From: Blasia pusilla
Taxonomy: Eukaryota; Marchantiophyta; Marchantiopsida; Blasiales
NCBI GenBank assembly: GCA_050084515.1
Contig: CM114272.1
Location: forward strand, 59,892,001-59,956,000
Length of the DNA: 64,000 nucleotides
Reading direction: 5' to 3'
Shown one piece after another: positions 13,111 through 25,230 of the stretch. The position numbers and the translations under genes are program-made. The notes beneath the pieces were generated by a model. That model was given only the letters and a program-made list of their open reading frames with translations. It was not told the origin of the DNA and searched no databases. Every line of letters begins with the position of its first letter. Position 1 is the stretch's first letter.

Positions 13111-13533
13111 AAGTTAGGCTTCTAACGGCTTGCAATAGGATCTCAAGTCCATACTTGAATGAACATGGCAGATCATAATTTTTGTGGTTGCGAGGTGTAG
13201 ATCTTAACGTACTAACCATTACGTCCGTTATCCAAACGGCAGGAGCCAATCCCTTTAATGAAAGTAAATACACTATCAAGAAGAAACCCAAGAGTCAGAG
13301 GCCAAGTATTACGGCCTTTGATGTTCCTCCTTCTCCTTGTCCCTCCACCATTATCTACTTTATTAAGATGGGACTAAAGGAGAGAAGTTTACACTACGAA
13401 CGCAATAAATATATAGACCACTGACCTAACTTCTCGAAAAGCACGGCTAGCCAACTGCAAACCGCATTCACAACTAAAACCCAATAAGGGGGTTGTAGGC
13501 CTCAACACCGCAATTGCATTGTGACAACCTTAC

Positions 13534-14976
13534 TCAAATGTTGCATTCACAAGGAGAAGCAAAAAGAACCTCACGATTGTATTTATGCGTCGACCTACAA
13601 AAGATCAACAATTGGGCGCTCACATTCTTCCCTAACTTGTAGAGCAAGCGCTCTACACCTCTAGTGCAGAGAGATTGTCCACTATGATGATAATAGGTCT
13701 TCCGCATTCGTAGCTCATTTGTCGTAGAACTGCTGATGACTTCAATGCCTCCTTCAACTGCATCATTGCTGCTCTTTGCTTCTTCTCCCAAGTGAACTTC
13801 TTCTTCTTTCTCAACAGCTCATACAAAGGATCAGATATGTGGCCAAAATGAGGAATCCACACCTGATAAAACACACAAGCTCCTAAAAACCTTCTCACTT
13901 TGGTGACGTTTTCGCATTCTCGTATCCTCCCGATGACATCAACTTTTGTTGGATTTGGTTTTCAGCCAAACTCTCCACAAAGATGACCCACTACCACAAT
14001 TTGAGGAACTCCAAAGCTATACTTTTCTCTAGAAAGAGTAAGATTGACCTCTTCTAGTCTTGTTAGGATCATATTCACATCACGAATATGATCAGACACA
14101 AACTTTCTACACCCATCTTTCACAACCCTCTTAATCCTATCTTCTATTGCACATCCCTTTATAGGAATATCATCTACAAAAGGAATGGTCTTCTCAAGAA
14201 TGAACTCTCTCAAGATTTTATTCATTGCACTCTGCATGTGAGCAACAAAATTTGTTGCTCTTTGAGGTAATGTGCACATTCTTACAAGCCCAAGTGGAGT
14301 GCGCATAGTGGTAATATCTCTACTCTCTACAGCTAATTGGAATTGATCATATCCCGAGTGCAAATCTCCTATAAAATAGATAGCACGGGCTGCAAAAGCT
14401 TTTGCGACTTCATCTTTTCTAGGCCCCGCTCCCATATTTCGAATGGTTACCTTATTTTCCGGTTGCATATCTTGAATGAACCGGAGAGCTCTTGATTTCT
14501 TTGGCACAGTGAACCGTCGACTCGAGTAAGGCCCCATAGATGGCTCTAAGATACCCATCTGCATCTTCTCCTTCAATAACTCAATCAGCTTGGGAATCAT
14601 AGCTCGTGGTACTGGTATGGGTTTCAAATCCCAAAGCACATGTGGAACTGTGAAAATTACCATCGGTGCCACCACACTCGTGTCTACCCAACCAATTTCT
14701 TGTGTAGTAAAAGAGAAAGCCTTACCATGTCTCCTTAACATCTCCCGAAAGTATTTTCTTTCAATTTCTGTGAGAAACTCATCCCCTCCGATTTGCAAAT
14801 GATCTAGCGTCTCTTCAGTGAACTTGTGTCCTATCTTCTTGACATCCCATGAGACTTGGCTCCATTGATGCACGTTCTACTTGTCTCCCACAACCCTCTG
14901 GTAGTTGAGTAGCCATTGGTTTCACCTTCCCTTTGTCTTGTATTTTGTGTGCACTTGTGCCTCCATGGGATGTTAA
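13534..14976 (-). pseudogene. Ty3/gypsy element A: reverse transcriptase half
   Basis: One minus-strand frame from 14,873 to 13,653, broken by a single TGA near 13,962, encodes a Ty3/gypsy-type reverse transcriptase. Visible parts are KMQMGILEPSMGPYSS, FTVPKKS.ALRFIQDMQ, YFIGDLHSGYDQFQL (first catalytic Asp) and PFVDDIPIKG (FVDD in place of YxDD). The RT-RNase H connection follows (KVRRFLGACVFYQVWIPHF) and an RNase H start (IIIIVDN), where the frame ends. RNase H and integrase are missing. Its gag-protease half lies at 27,885-30,570 on the same strand, beyond composite element copy I. Order, strand and flanks show one element split by that insertion. Confidence 0.85.
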
Positions 14977-14985
14977 CTCGGACTC
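14977..14985. repeat. Left target-site duplication of composite element copy I (degraded)
   Basis: CTCGGACTC here and GTCAGACTC at 27,876-27,884 match at 7 of 9 positions. Nine base pairs is the usual length for Mutator-like elements. The pair lies exactly where gypsy element A coding sequence is interrupted. Confidence 0.55.
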
Positions 14986-15060
14986 GAGAAGTGCGGTAAG
15001 AGAGGAGAGGAAGAGAGGAGAGAGGAGAGAGGAGAGGAGAGAGAGAGAGAGAGGAAACTA
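14986..15060. repeat. Left terminal inverted repeat, copy I
   Basis: GAGAAGTGCGG is followed by a purine-only tract of GAGAGG-type repeats to GAGGAAACTACC. The first 20 bases after GTGCG match the right terminus in inverted orientation. Copy IV carries the same terminus at about 59,440. Confidence 0.75.
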
Positions 15061-15313
15061 CCTTCAACCGAAATAGATACTTTTTTGAAGAGAGTTTCCG
15101 TTGGGTTGAGAGAGGAAACTTTTGTGTGAATTTTTGCACTTTTTGTTCATTTATTAAACAATCCTAATTGCTTTTTTTTTTCCTCTTCCATATTTTGGCA
15201 ACCCATGTGAGTCGACGAGTTGCAAATTGCACAAAATTTACAAAACTGAAAAATCAGTGGAATCATAAGTGTGGAACAATCACTTTTTCCATCCAAGGTC
15301 TGGAAAAAATCTA

Positions 15314-18300
15314 TCATTTGCCCCGGGCTGAATAGAGTTCAAGCTCACAGTGAAGGTTGAAAAAAATAAAAGTACAATCTAAAACCTCATTTTGCATCCT
15401 CAAAGTGGTTTGTTTAAAATACTTGAACTTCTTTGAGGGAGAATTGGTTGGTGGATTCCTACTCCTACCTCCGACTCTCTTAAAACTACCAAAGAACACA
15501 TAGTACATGTGCTTACAAGGGAAATACCTTTTGCCACTTGTCTCTCTTTGGACAAAGTCATCACATGAACATGTGGGAAAGCAACAGAGATGTGCACCAC
15601 ATACACCCCTGTGACACTTGAATTTGATGTTGTTCGGACCCAATACATCCTTCCTATTCCATTGCCACTCAGGACATCTTTCGTGGCGATGATCTCCATT
15701 TTTGCCTCCCGAGCTGCTGCAATTCGTTTTGCTCTCTCCACCGTTGGCCTCCACATTCTGTTTCTCTTCACCCCATCTCTAGACTCAAACAGAAATAATG
15801 GATTGAGATCATCCACCTTCTCCGGGTATGTGTTGACATCAATCTTGGGTTGAATACAAAATGCGAAGGTCTCTGTAATGCGAACATGCTCCGAACTTCC
15901 CCCGTCTACGAGTCTGAAACCGGCACTTGTAAGATTGTCCACTTCGTCTTGAGTGCAGTTCGTGCCTGCGGCGATGGGCCAAATCGTGGGGGTATTCCCG
16001 GGAGCTCCAATGGCAGCCGGATAAGACTTCCGGAAAGCGCAAGATTCATTTGGGCAGAAGAAGTACTTCAATTGATCCCCGGTCCTCGTGAAACGATCAA
16101 AGGTTTTGAGTCCCCAAAACCCAGGCAGAGGTCGTCCAGTCCTTGTACAGTTCTTATTTAGGAAAGTGCCGCATGCTCTCCTAATGCCATCAGATCCTGC
16201 CCTGCAGGTGGGTCCACGTCCTGGGTTGCTCCGAGATATATGCCACCGTTTTAGGTTGCAATCCACCTCCATTACCGGAATCCCATATTGTTGAACCACC
16301 CCAGTGACAGGATGTTGCAAACTTCCAACAACGGAGGGCTTTTGAAATAAAACATTCACTGATTTTGGAGAAGTAACTCCATCACGGATTTGGGACGGGT
16401 CCGGGGTCCACGAATACCTGGGCGGTGTAATTTCCTCATCCAAATCAATCACCGGATTCGTTCCTCGATCTTTGCCTCTTCACCCGCTGAAGTCAAGATA
16501 CTTATCTGGTCTCCACGAGTCTCGTTCGGACTGCTCTACCACCATCTGTATGGGACGTCTTGAAACCCGCCCACGAATATCCCCACCAATGTGTACGTCT
16601 TGCTTGAGTGGAGTTCCAGCTACGCACCGGTTGAAGGCTTCGACATACAATTTTTCATCACCAGATCTCACAGCCATACGACATAGAGCTCGTAGATCGA
16701 CGGCCCTTTTCCTTTTGTTATGCCTTTTGTGAGAAAGATATGGGATGCTGCAGACTGTAGCATTGCTCTTGCCTGGTCTTGTTGGCATGCCTCCACAAGT
16801 GAAATTCGTTGGCATGCTTGTGACGACCTCTAGGAGGAATGAACACTATCTGCTCCACTTGTGTTGGGGCGGAGGGCATTTTCATGAACATTCAATCCCT
16901 GCAACGACGGCAATGTTAGAAGGGAACGAAAATAACCCAGGAGTCAAAGAAATAAGCGACCTGTCGGAACCAGACGGGTTGCAGGCCCGAGGCATCCCAT
17001 GAACGACTCTGCGACCCGACGGAAACCGACGTGTTGTAACCTTAAACCCACCTACTGCAACCCGTCGGAACCCGACGGGTTGCAAGGCCGAGGCATCCCA
17101 TGAACGACTCTGTGACCCGTCGGGTCCCGACGGGTTGCACACTCGGGTTGCACAAAACATCTGGATACAACCCGTCGGTTTCCGTCGGGTTGCACCCTTG
17201 GGCAACCCGTCGGTTTTCGTCGGGTTGCACACTCGGGCAACCCGTCGGTTTCCGTCGAGTTGCACACTCGGGCAACCCGTCGGTTTCCGTCGGGTTGCAC
17301 ACTCGGGCAACCCGTCGCATCCGACAGCTTGCTTGGTTTCTTGGGTTTGAAATCCATATAATTCCCACACTTCTCATCCTGAGCTACAACTTTACAAACA
17401 ATTCTCAGCGTGAGCTTGACAAGACAAAATAGTGAACTCACCTGCCGCATGAAGTTTCCCCATTGTACAGTCCACCAACTCAACCAAGAGCACAACTCTT
17501 TGTACTTCCCCTCAATCGCATGCTTCCTCCACCACCCATGAAGTTCTTCCTGGCAGTCCATGGCTGCTTCAAGGTTTCTTTGCCTCTGCGGCGTTGGAGT
17601 AAGTGACATGCTCTGTCCTCTTATTCTCCTTGATGCAAGATTTGGTGTCTTGGGTCTGATCGTTGCCAATGGAAAGCATCCAACCTTTCCCTCTCCGGTT
17701 GAACCTCTCCACCCTGAACACTTCCGGATAGCAATCCACCCAAGTTGTGCATTGTCCGCCATGAACCCATAAATTTCGGAGGTGGCCTTTTGTTTTCCTT
17801 CACCACCTCCAATAAGAGTAACCAAACACATCTTCAAACCGCCAACGTCTTCGCCTTTACTTCACACACAAATATAGTTTTGAGTCCCTTCTCCACATGG
17901 TCATAAACGTGAGCACCCATCGTCAACCATTCGTTCAACACTCAGAGCAAATATCAAAGCGACCCGGCTCGTAAAGATCTTCCCCTTCCCTCATTCGATC
18001 TATAAGATCGAGGCCACTCGAGGACCTGTGGTTGACATTTTGAAGACATAGGCCCTGGATCCCTCGCCTCCTTGGCCCATGAACTGCCATCTCTCAATGA
18101 ATGGAAATCTGGAGTTGGCCTTGATTCGGCGATGGCATCTATTTCGGCCGTCTTTCCATCCGTAACTCGATCGACGCAAACAAATTCGGAAGCATTCGGG
18201 ATCAGCGAGAAATGCGAGATTTTCCCGAGTTGTTTCTCCTCAACCGCCGTGATCTTTGATCTTGGGATTCCAAGCAATTGTTCACAAATTTGTGATGCCG

Positions 18301-19411
18301 TTGTGAGCTTGATCACCCCGGCTTTGAACCGGAGAGTTTCAAGACCTCGGCTACTTTCTTCGCCACATCCTCCTTGATGTGTCTTTGAATTGCATCGGTC
18401 ATAGGATGAGTGTGGGAGCCAACATGAACCGCCAACATTGTATACTCGACGCGTGGAGCCCAAGTCATGGACAATGAAAAATATGTATGCGGGACACGCC
18501 AACGAGAAGGGCGATGCGACAATGAGGACATCGATGGCCTCCCGACGGTATTGTGGCACCCACCTCGTATGGAGTTTTGCATTCTTGGTGGGGAATTGCG
18601 ACGTATTGACTCGCCCGTTGCGCTCTAGATACGGGCATCTTTGGACTTCTACACTCCAAGGCTCCAACGCATTGGCGGGGGGAGACAATCCAGGACCATC
18701 TGGAATGGAAGCACTTGGTCCGTTGAAGCCTGCACCATCGATGACAATCGACTTTTGTCCATACCCTTCAGCGTCCTCCATCCTTCTTTTGAGCAAAAGT
18801 GCGGCAAGTGGAGGCAACTCAAAAATGCAATTACTATAAACGTGGGGCGGCTTGTCGACAAGAATGTGCTTGAACATTTTCAAGGGCAGAGACGAAAGCA
18901 AACTATTTCCTGATACTCGCAAGAGGAACGAGTAGGCGGACACAGGGCCCGATTGGTGTCCGACAGATCCACTGAGGTTGATAACATGCGGAATCTCTTT
19001 AGGAAGAACAACATTGTTACGAGTGTGCGAAGTTGGAGTCAAAGCCGGATCTGCAGAGCATGGAGTTGCAAATGTAGAGCTCGGAGCACTAGGAAATTCT
19101 AGACCGTCTACTTGGGAAACAGACGAATTCAAGGGCAGGCCGTAAACTCTGTATTGACCATTTGCTACAGGTAGGAGATTCCATACTTTACGGTCTGAGG
19201 TCACTGGCTGGACCGTCTCACCTATTATGTCTTCCGTACCTTCCACACTAACATCTTTGGATACAAAGATGGTTCCAATTTGAAGAAGAAATCGAACAGA
19301 CAGAAAATTTTCATCCACTGCTACGAAAGACTCACGAGCTTGGGGTCGAATGACTTCTGATTGAGGAAGGGCCGCCAGATGACTGCCACAAGTGATAACA
19401 TAATTATCCAC
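15314..19411 (-). pseudogene. Mutator-like transposase with GCM/WRKY-like and SWIM zinc sites (copy I)
   Basis: Predicted DDE transposase for the composite element, acting on nuclear DNA. Exon A (19,411-17,443) starts MDNYVITCGSHLAALPQSE and is about 656 aa. It holds a zinc-site region ending in a GSHTHP-type H-x-H (clear in copies III and IV, frameshifted here) and the DDE core with SFD...YRVLNGW (first Asp) and GFMADNAQLGW (second Asp). Donor GTGAGT is at 17,442. Exon B (from 16,898 after GTTGCAG) ends with a SWIM finger: PTCSCDDF and PCKHMYYV (C-x-C...C-x-H, about 15,498-15,585). The stop is at 15,314. Several frameshifts interrupt both exons. Assignment rests on motif order; MULEs commonly combine WRKY/GCM-like and SWIM fingers. 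Confidence 0.7.
16960..17325. repeat. Palindrome cluster in the MULE intron, copy I
   Basis: About nine copies of the GCAACCCGTCGG / CCGACGGGTTGC palindrome with variable centres lie between the exon A donor (17,442) and the exon B acceptor (16,899). Several are separated by the spacer CACACTCGG. Predicted proteins rich in QPVGFRRVAH or CNPTETDGL are translations of this repeat. Confidence 0.85.
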
Positions 19412-19439
19412 TCCAAGAAGATTCCTACGGGAGGAGACT

Positions 19440-19485
19440 GAGAATGAGAATGAGAATTAGAATGAGAATGAGAATGAGAATATTT
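19440..19485. repeat. GAATGA/GAGAAT hexamer tract upstream of the MULE start
   Basis: Tandem GAATGA units lie just upstream of the MULE ATG (19,411, minus strand). The same tract, with variable length, precedes the MULE start in copy II (42,365-42,400), copy III (48,375-48,400) and copy IV (63,955-63,996). It may mark the 5' untranslated or promoter region. Confidence 0.7.
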
Positions 19486-19639
19486 AATTTATAGTGAATA
19501 GGAAACAGATACTCTTGACAGATTTTTACTGACAAGATGAATTCGGTGGGTGACATTGTCTGACACAATGGGTCCAATTCTGTAACACATTCAATTCTGT
19601 TGCAATATGTTACCGGATTTGGAAAGCAGAGGGTTGCGC

Positions 19640-20215
19640 ATCACACTTGGAACCCGTCGGAGTCCTGGTAACTCAGAAATTACCCGAAGCTAATCGAAGC
19701 CTGCAACCCGTCGGCATCGGACGGGTTGCACGCTTCTGCTAAACATTGTCGAAGCGAGCAACCCGTCGCTCTCCGACGAGTTGCTGGGATACCGCTCCTT
19801 CTTGCTCGAAGATGCCGGAGGCGTGCAAACCGCCTGTTCGGCGAGTTTCGCAGGTGCCTCGCCTTTTAGCCCAAAGACGGCGAGGCGTGCAACCCGTCGC
19901 CGTCCAACGGGTTGCGCAAGGGCCTCGCCTTGTGGTGCAGCCAGCCAGACTCCGACGACTTGCACGGGAGCGTGTAACCCAACAATCTCCGACGGATTGC
20001 CCAAAATACGTCCCGTTCCCGTCCCAAACACGGCGGAGGCGCGCAACATGTCGGTCTCCGACGGGTTGCGCGGGTACCTCGCATTGTTTTCCGAAGACGA
20101 CGGAGGCGCTCAACCCGTCGGTCTCCAACGGGTTGCTCGCGCACGTGGCGACGTACCCAGGATGGCGGAGGCGCGCAACCTGTCGGACTCCGACGGGTTG
20201 CAATTTTTCACGTCC
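19640..20215. repeat. Palindrome array in the divergent spacer, copy I
   Basis: Eight or more 27-bp palindromes (half-site GCAACCCGTCGGA, tolerating mismatches) recur about every 60-65 bp with spacers of the type GGAGGCGCGCAAC. The array ends about 75 bp upstream of the TATA box of the ParB/methyltransferase gene. It occupies the whole head-to-head intergenic region and is also present in copies II and III. Confidence 0.85.
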
Positions 20216-20290
20216 GGACTTCCGTAACATCCGGCACATCGCCGTTGAAAGAACGACGGGATCCAACGGTCAGCCCAACGGCTAGAAAAG

Positions 20291-20300
20291 TATAAATAGG
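20291..20300 (+). promoter_or_regulatory. TATA box of the ParB/methyltransferase gene, copy I
   Basis: TATAAATAGG lies 278 bp upstream of the ATG. The same decamer and flanks (AAAAGTATAAATAGGG) are kept in copy II (41,163-41,172, minus strand) and copy III (49,590-49,599). A transcription start about 30 bp downstream (near 20,325) is likely, giving a 5' UTR of roughly 240 bp. Confidence 0.65.
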
Positions 20301-21751
20301 GCAGAGATCAATCATTTCCGGTTTCTCATTTCGCGATCTTCATTCCTCACTCCTCACTCTCCCCAGCGGCCGATCGATCTGAAGGGGCATTTCACGCGGC
20401 GACACATCGCGAGTCGATAGGAGGGAACGAGAGCGAGACGCAGTTCGACCGAAGCGATATCGGGGCGATTCGAGCTAACCATCAAGCGAGACGAGCCCCA
20501 TCTCGACATCAGCAAGGCGATCGATCAAGGGTTTCGCGTGGACATAGGTGGAGGCATTTCCAGCAAAAATGACGAGGAAAAAAACACAAGCCAACAAGTC
20601 TGGGAGCTTCACTCCCAAGTCCATTAGGACTCCTGCGTCAGCTTCTCTTGGGCCTCGTTTGGCGAATGAAATTAGGCAGCAGGAAATCGAGGAGCGGGAA
20701 AGAGAAGCAGAGATGCACAACCAAGTGCTTCTGGCAAGACGTTTTCAAGCGGCGCTAGATAAACAGAACGAAGAGGCCGAGACGTCTCAGGCCTTGAAGA
20801 AAAAGATCGCAGAAGAAAAGAGAGAAAAGAAGCGTCTGGACGCCGCGTCGGTGAGGAGGGAGAATTGGCTAAAAGCGGCGGGAAAAAGCGATAGCCATTG
20901 GCGATAGCCCAGCCCGCCCAACCGCAAGTGTTGAGATGCGGGAAATGTCCCCCACGAAGTCCGGGGACACAATCAAGATAGTGGAAACAACACCAGTTCA
21001 AATCGATGACGATGAGGTCATGAGGACCGCCAGCGTGGAGATGGTGGACATGGCCGAAGAAGCCGGAGAGCGGTCATTCTCGACTCCAAGCCCGGCGGAG
21101 GACATCAACCTCTATCGGATCGACGAGTTCCCGTCGATTTGCCAGCCCTGTCTCGAGACAAGTTAGTGGTCAAGAAACCGACTCCATTTTCGGCGGGTAA
21201 GCGAGGTTCGGGTTTTTTAATTATGTGAATTGCAATTCATTGGGATTTCGGTGTAGCTTATTCCTCTTGTCCCGGTTCGACGGTGGTAAAGCAGATGGCA
21301 CTCATGGAGGGCCACAACGCCCGAGGATTCCACTGCCGATTAAGGACAATGGAATACGTCCGCAAATCTGATCCGACGAGGACATCGCAAAGCTAAAACA
21401 ATCGGCGGCGACAGCATCCTACGTGGACAGCTTTCCTCCCTTCTATGTTCAGCCTTACAACGAGCATGGAACCCAAGCTCTGGTTACCGAGGAGGACTTG
21501 GAAAACCTCGACACATTCTGGAGGATGCGAGACCAGGACTTCAGAAGGCAAGTTGAGGGCACGGAATTCAGCTGGATGAGGAATCTGCATTTCTTCATCT
21601 AGGATGGAAATCACAGGTTCATGGCATGGACCAAGTTTGCGGAGGAGCGCCCCAACTCATTGGAGGGACATTTCTGCGTGAAGGCAATGGTCCTTCACCC
21701 ATACCCTCATCACATGGCGACGGTGGAGATGGCAATGCATGCCATGAACAC

Positions 21752-22765
21752 GTGAGTATCTTTAACACTTTCGCAACTCGTCGGACTCCGACGAGTTGCT
21801 CGATTGATGAATGGGTTAGGTTTGTTTTTGCAGAAAGCAACTCGTCGGACTCCGACGGGTTGCTAGACTACACGCTTTTCCGGATGTTTTTTTAAAATTG
21901 CAACTCGTCGGACTCCGACGGGTTGCTGGACTGCACGCTTTTTCGGATGTTTTTTTAAGATTGCAACTCGTCGGACTCCGGGGGTTGTTGATCGCACGCT
22001 TTTCGGATGTTTTTAAGATTGCAACTCATCGGACTCACGACTTGTTTGATGGAACATAGATTTAACTAGTTTTTGGCCCAAAGCAAACCGTCGGAGTCCG
22101 ACGGTTGTTGATAAAGTCGCTTTGTGAGGATGTTTTTGAAGAATGCAACTCGTCGGACTCCGACGAGTTGTTCGAGTGATTGCAGGTTTAGAAGGTTTTT
22201 GCCCCAAAGCAACCCGTCGGACTCCAACGGGTTGCTATGGGGAAAAATAGCTTCGAGGCAAGCAACATATCGGAGTCCGACGGGTTGCTTTGGGTAAAAA
22301 CCTTCTAAACTGCGCAGTCACTTTCGAGCAACTCGTCGGAGTCCGACGAGTTGCATTCTTAAAAAAACAACCTCACAAGGTGGCCTATCGAGCAACCCGT
22401 CGGACTCGACGGTTTGCTTTGGGCCAAAAACTAGTTAAATCTATGTTCAATCAAACAAGTCGTCGGAGTCCGACGAGTTGCAATCTTAAAAAACATCCTA
22501 AAAGCGTGCGATCCCAAAGAACCCGCCGAGTCCGACGAGTTGCAATCTTAAAAACATCCGAAAGCGTGCGATCCAAAGAACCCGTCGGAGTCCGACGAGT
22601 TGCTTACCTGGCATTAGCAAATCTGAATGCAAACCGTCGGACTCCGACGGGTTGCATCATTTAGCTTGTTGCTAGAATCCGACCCTGAGCTGTGACGACC
22701 CGTCGGACTCCGACGGGTTGCAGGAACCCATGTAATTTCCTGACGGGTTGAGTTTGGATGTGCAG
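21752..22765. repeat. Intron 2 palindrome array forming a larger mirrored hairpin, copy I
   Basis: About 16 palindromes occur every 56-65 bp between donor 21,752 and acceptor 22,765. The first (21,773-21,799) is perfect, with arms GCAACTCGTCGGA and TCCGACGAGTTGC. The spacers are also mirrored: units left of about 22,245 read CGCACGCTTTTCGGATG, TTTTTGGCCCAAAGC and GTTTAGAAGG. Units to the right carry their reverse complements in reverse order. The intron is therefore a palindrome of palindromes, with arms of roughly 400 bp each. Confidence 0.85.
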
Positions 22766-24867
22766 GATTGTATCGGAGGGGAATGTCACCCACCATTGGA
22801 TCCAGGACTACGATCGGGTGAGGAAGGTGCTTACGACGCACCCGGGAGAGTACAGGGGGTTCTTGGGCGATGCCCTCGTCAATCAGATGCTTGCAAAGGG
22901 TGCTCAGATTAAGAAGAAAACTTGGGCAAACAAGTTTATTTCTCAAGATGCAGCCGTAACCATCCTTTGATGGTCGAAGATACAGGCCGCGAAGAAAAGC
23001 GCTGCACTGGAGATGGAGCGGAGGGAGAAGGTATCTGCGTCTGAGCGCGCCAAATTCATCCAAGCTGCAATCTCTACTGCAACGAAATACACGGCGAGCA
23101 AGATGCAGCGATACATCAGCATTCTCAACCCCGAACTTGGTCCGGAGTTCTACAAGGAGCTCAAGGCAACTATCAAGCGTCAGCGGAAGAGGGATGAAGA
23201 ACCGCATGGTCGGATTGGGGAGAAAGTGTCGCTGGATCGCGTGCATCGTTTTGCGTTATCCGGGATTAGCGAGTTCAGGAGGATACGACTGATGAAAATC
23301 AGTCTCGAGGGCTCAGAGGCCCAGAAGAGGGCGACACACCATCCTCCGGGTGTGTCCGACCCAGTGATCTCGCCTTGGCTACGCGAATGGTCGTTCTGGG
23401 ACGCGTTGCAGGTAATCGGGAAGTCCGTGCTGGACGGTCTGCAAGCGGAGCTCAGAAGATTAGAGCCCATTCCGCCGGAAGCAAACCTTGAAAGTTCTGG
23501 AGATTACGAGGTTTGGCTCGACGACATCCGGGACAAGCCAACCAAGAACCCTGGATTCAAGACCATGTTCAAGGTTTGCGTCCTCCCTCAGGCAGAGCTT
23601 GACGAAGAAGTAGAGGGTAACAAACGGAATCAAGCGAAGAAGAAGCGAGATCTAAAGGAGCAGACGGCCGATATTGTTTGACTTAAAGCTGCCCAACGGA
23701 TGGTATTCAAGTACCTAGTCCAGTGTAAGAACGCAGGTACGTGGGGAAAATTACCGGTAGCCTTGAAATTGTGGGCTTCGCCGCCGGATGCAGAGACATT
23801 CTCCATGTACGACGTGGAGATGGGGCAGACATGTCCGATTGGGAGGTGGAGAATTTCCCCATTTGGCTCGACTTCAACGACTCAAGACATCACGGATAAG
23901 GACTTACGAGTGCTTCATGATGCAAAGTGGCCTCGGGACAAGACGACATCCCCACTTCGGCGTCGGCTCAAGACTTCTTCGGAGGAGATGCAAAAAGAGC
24001 AGCCCACGAGAGATTGAGTTGGCTTCCAAGGTCCGGACACCAAAGACAAATCCACGGCTGGTCTCAAAGGCAAAGCGAGGGAGGGAAATATTCAGAGGCC
24101 GAGACTTCCCAAAGAGAGCCTGAAGATGAGAGGCCGAGGCGGAATCTTCTTCGACGAGCGAGGAGAGAGGGTCGGACCAGGTCTCGGCGAAGAAAACGCT
24201 ACGTAATCCGAGGTCATAGAAACCCGACAAGCCATCCCAGACTAGGGAGAAGCGAAGCGAGAGGTGCCGGGTTGTCCCAAGGAGAATACAGACCCATCAT
24301 CCTTGGGAAGACACAGACAAACAACGACCGGACAAGCGTCCTCCTTGATTCACCTCTTTAGTGGATGAGCCGAACGGCCTTGATTCTCAGCGCCGACAAC
24401 GACCATCGAAAAATTGACAACGCAGGGACGGAAGCTCCAAGGAAACGGGCACGCTGCCTGGACGGTGAATGGAGTGGTGGAAGAGGTTGCGGTGGATCTC
24501 TTGATCACCGATCTGCCCTCGGGGTTGCGACTTTGGGGCGAAAATCCGGCGGACGAGGTACCTGAGTGGAATCTGCCGCTCACTTATGACCAGATTGCAC
24601 TTTTGTTCTCCTTTGTAGATGCCTATCAGAGTGACAGGGGTTGCTTCTTGGTGTTGACTGGAGGGAGCGAGGAGGAGCTCTTCAACCTCCAGTGCGTCAA
24701 GAGGTAGCTAAAGTGGAGGACGGCACAATCGTGGATCATCAAAAACGAGTACCCACTCCGATCCGCGACGAGTCAGATTCGGGTAAGGCTTAGTTCCTGT
24801 ACAATAATTTCAATTATCTTATAATGATGTGTAGAATGAGAGTCAATCTGGGTTTTTTTTGTCCGTG

Positions 24868-25230
24868 AGCAACCCGTCGGAAGGCGACGGGTTGTTGGCT
24901 TAGAGCAACCCATGCTCGGCTGAGAGCAACCCGTCGGTTTCCGACAGGTTGCATCTTTCCAACATACACAGGGAAAACCGCGGTGTACCTGCAACCCGAC
25001 GGGTTGCAGTTGATTTTGGTTTTTGGATGCAACCCGTCTAATAGCGACGGGTTGCTATCAGACGGGTTGCTCTCAGGCGAGCATGGGCTGGTCTAGGCCA
25101 GCAACCCGTCGCCTTCAGACGGGTTGCATCCGAAAACCAAAATCTACTGGGAAAACCCAAAAGCAATTGCAACCCGTCGGGTCCGACGGGTTGGTCCGGG
25201 ACAAAATAACCCGTCGGACTCCGACAGGTT
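24868..25230. repeat. Intron 3 palindrome cluster, copy I
   Basis: Six or so palindromes and half-palindromes lie between the exon 3 donor (24,783) and exon 4. They include a short loopless form (GCAACCCGACGGGTTGC near 24,992) and one with a CCTTCA centre. The cluster falls between the motif IV and motif I coding exons. Confidence 0.8.

Noticed and set aside
17042-17432. Open frames on both strands rich in QPVGFRRVAH and CNPTETDGL repeats (also at 19,739-20,285, 41,236-41,817 and 48,902-49,577)
   Set aside because: They translate the DNA palindromes in several frames at once; the repeat period, not protein selection, keeps them open.
21752-22765. CRISPR-like array (27-bp repeats, regular spacers)
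   Set aside because: The repeats are full palindromes, the spacers are similar and mirrored rather than unique, and the context is a eukaryotic intron with no cas genes.
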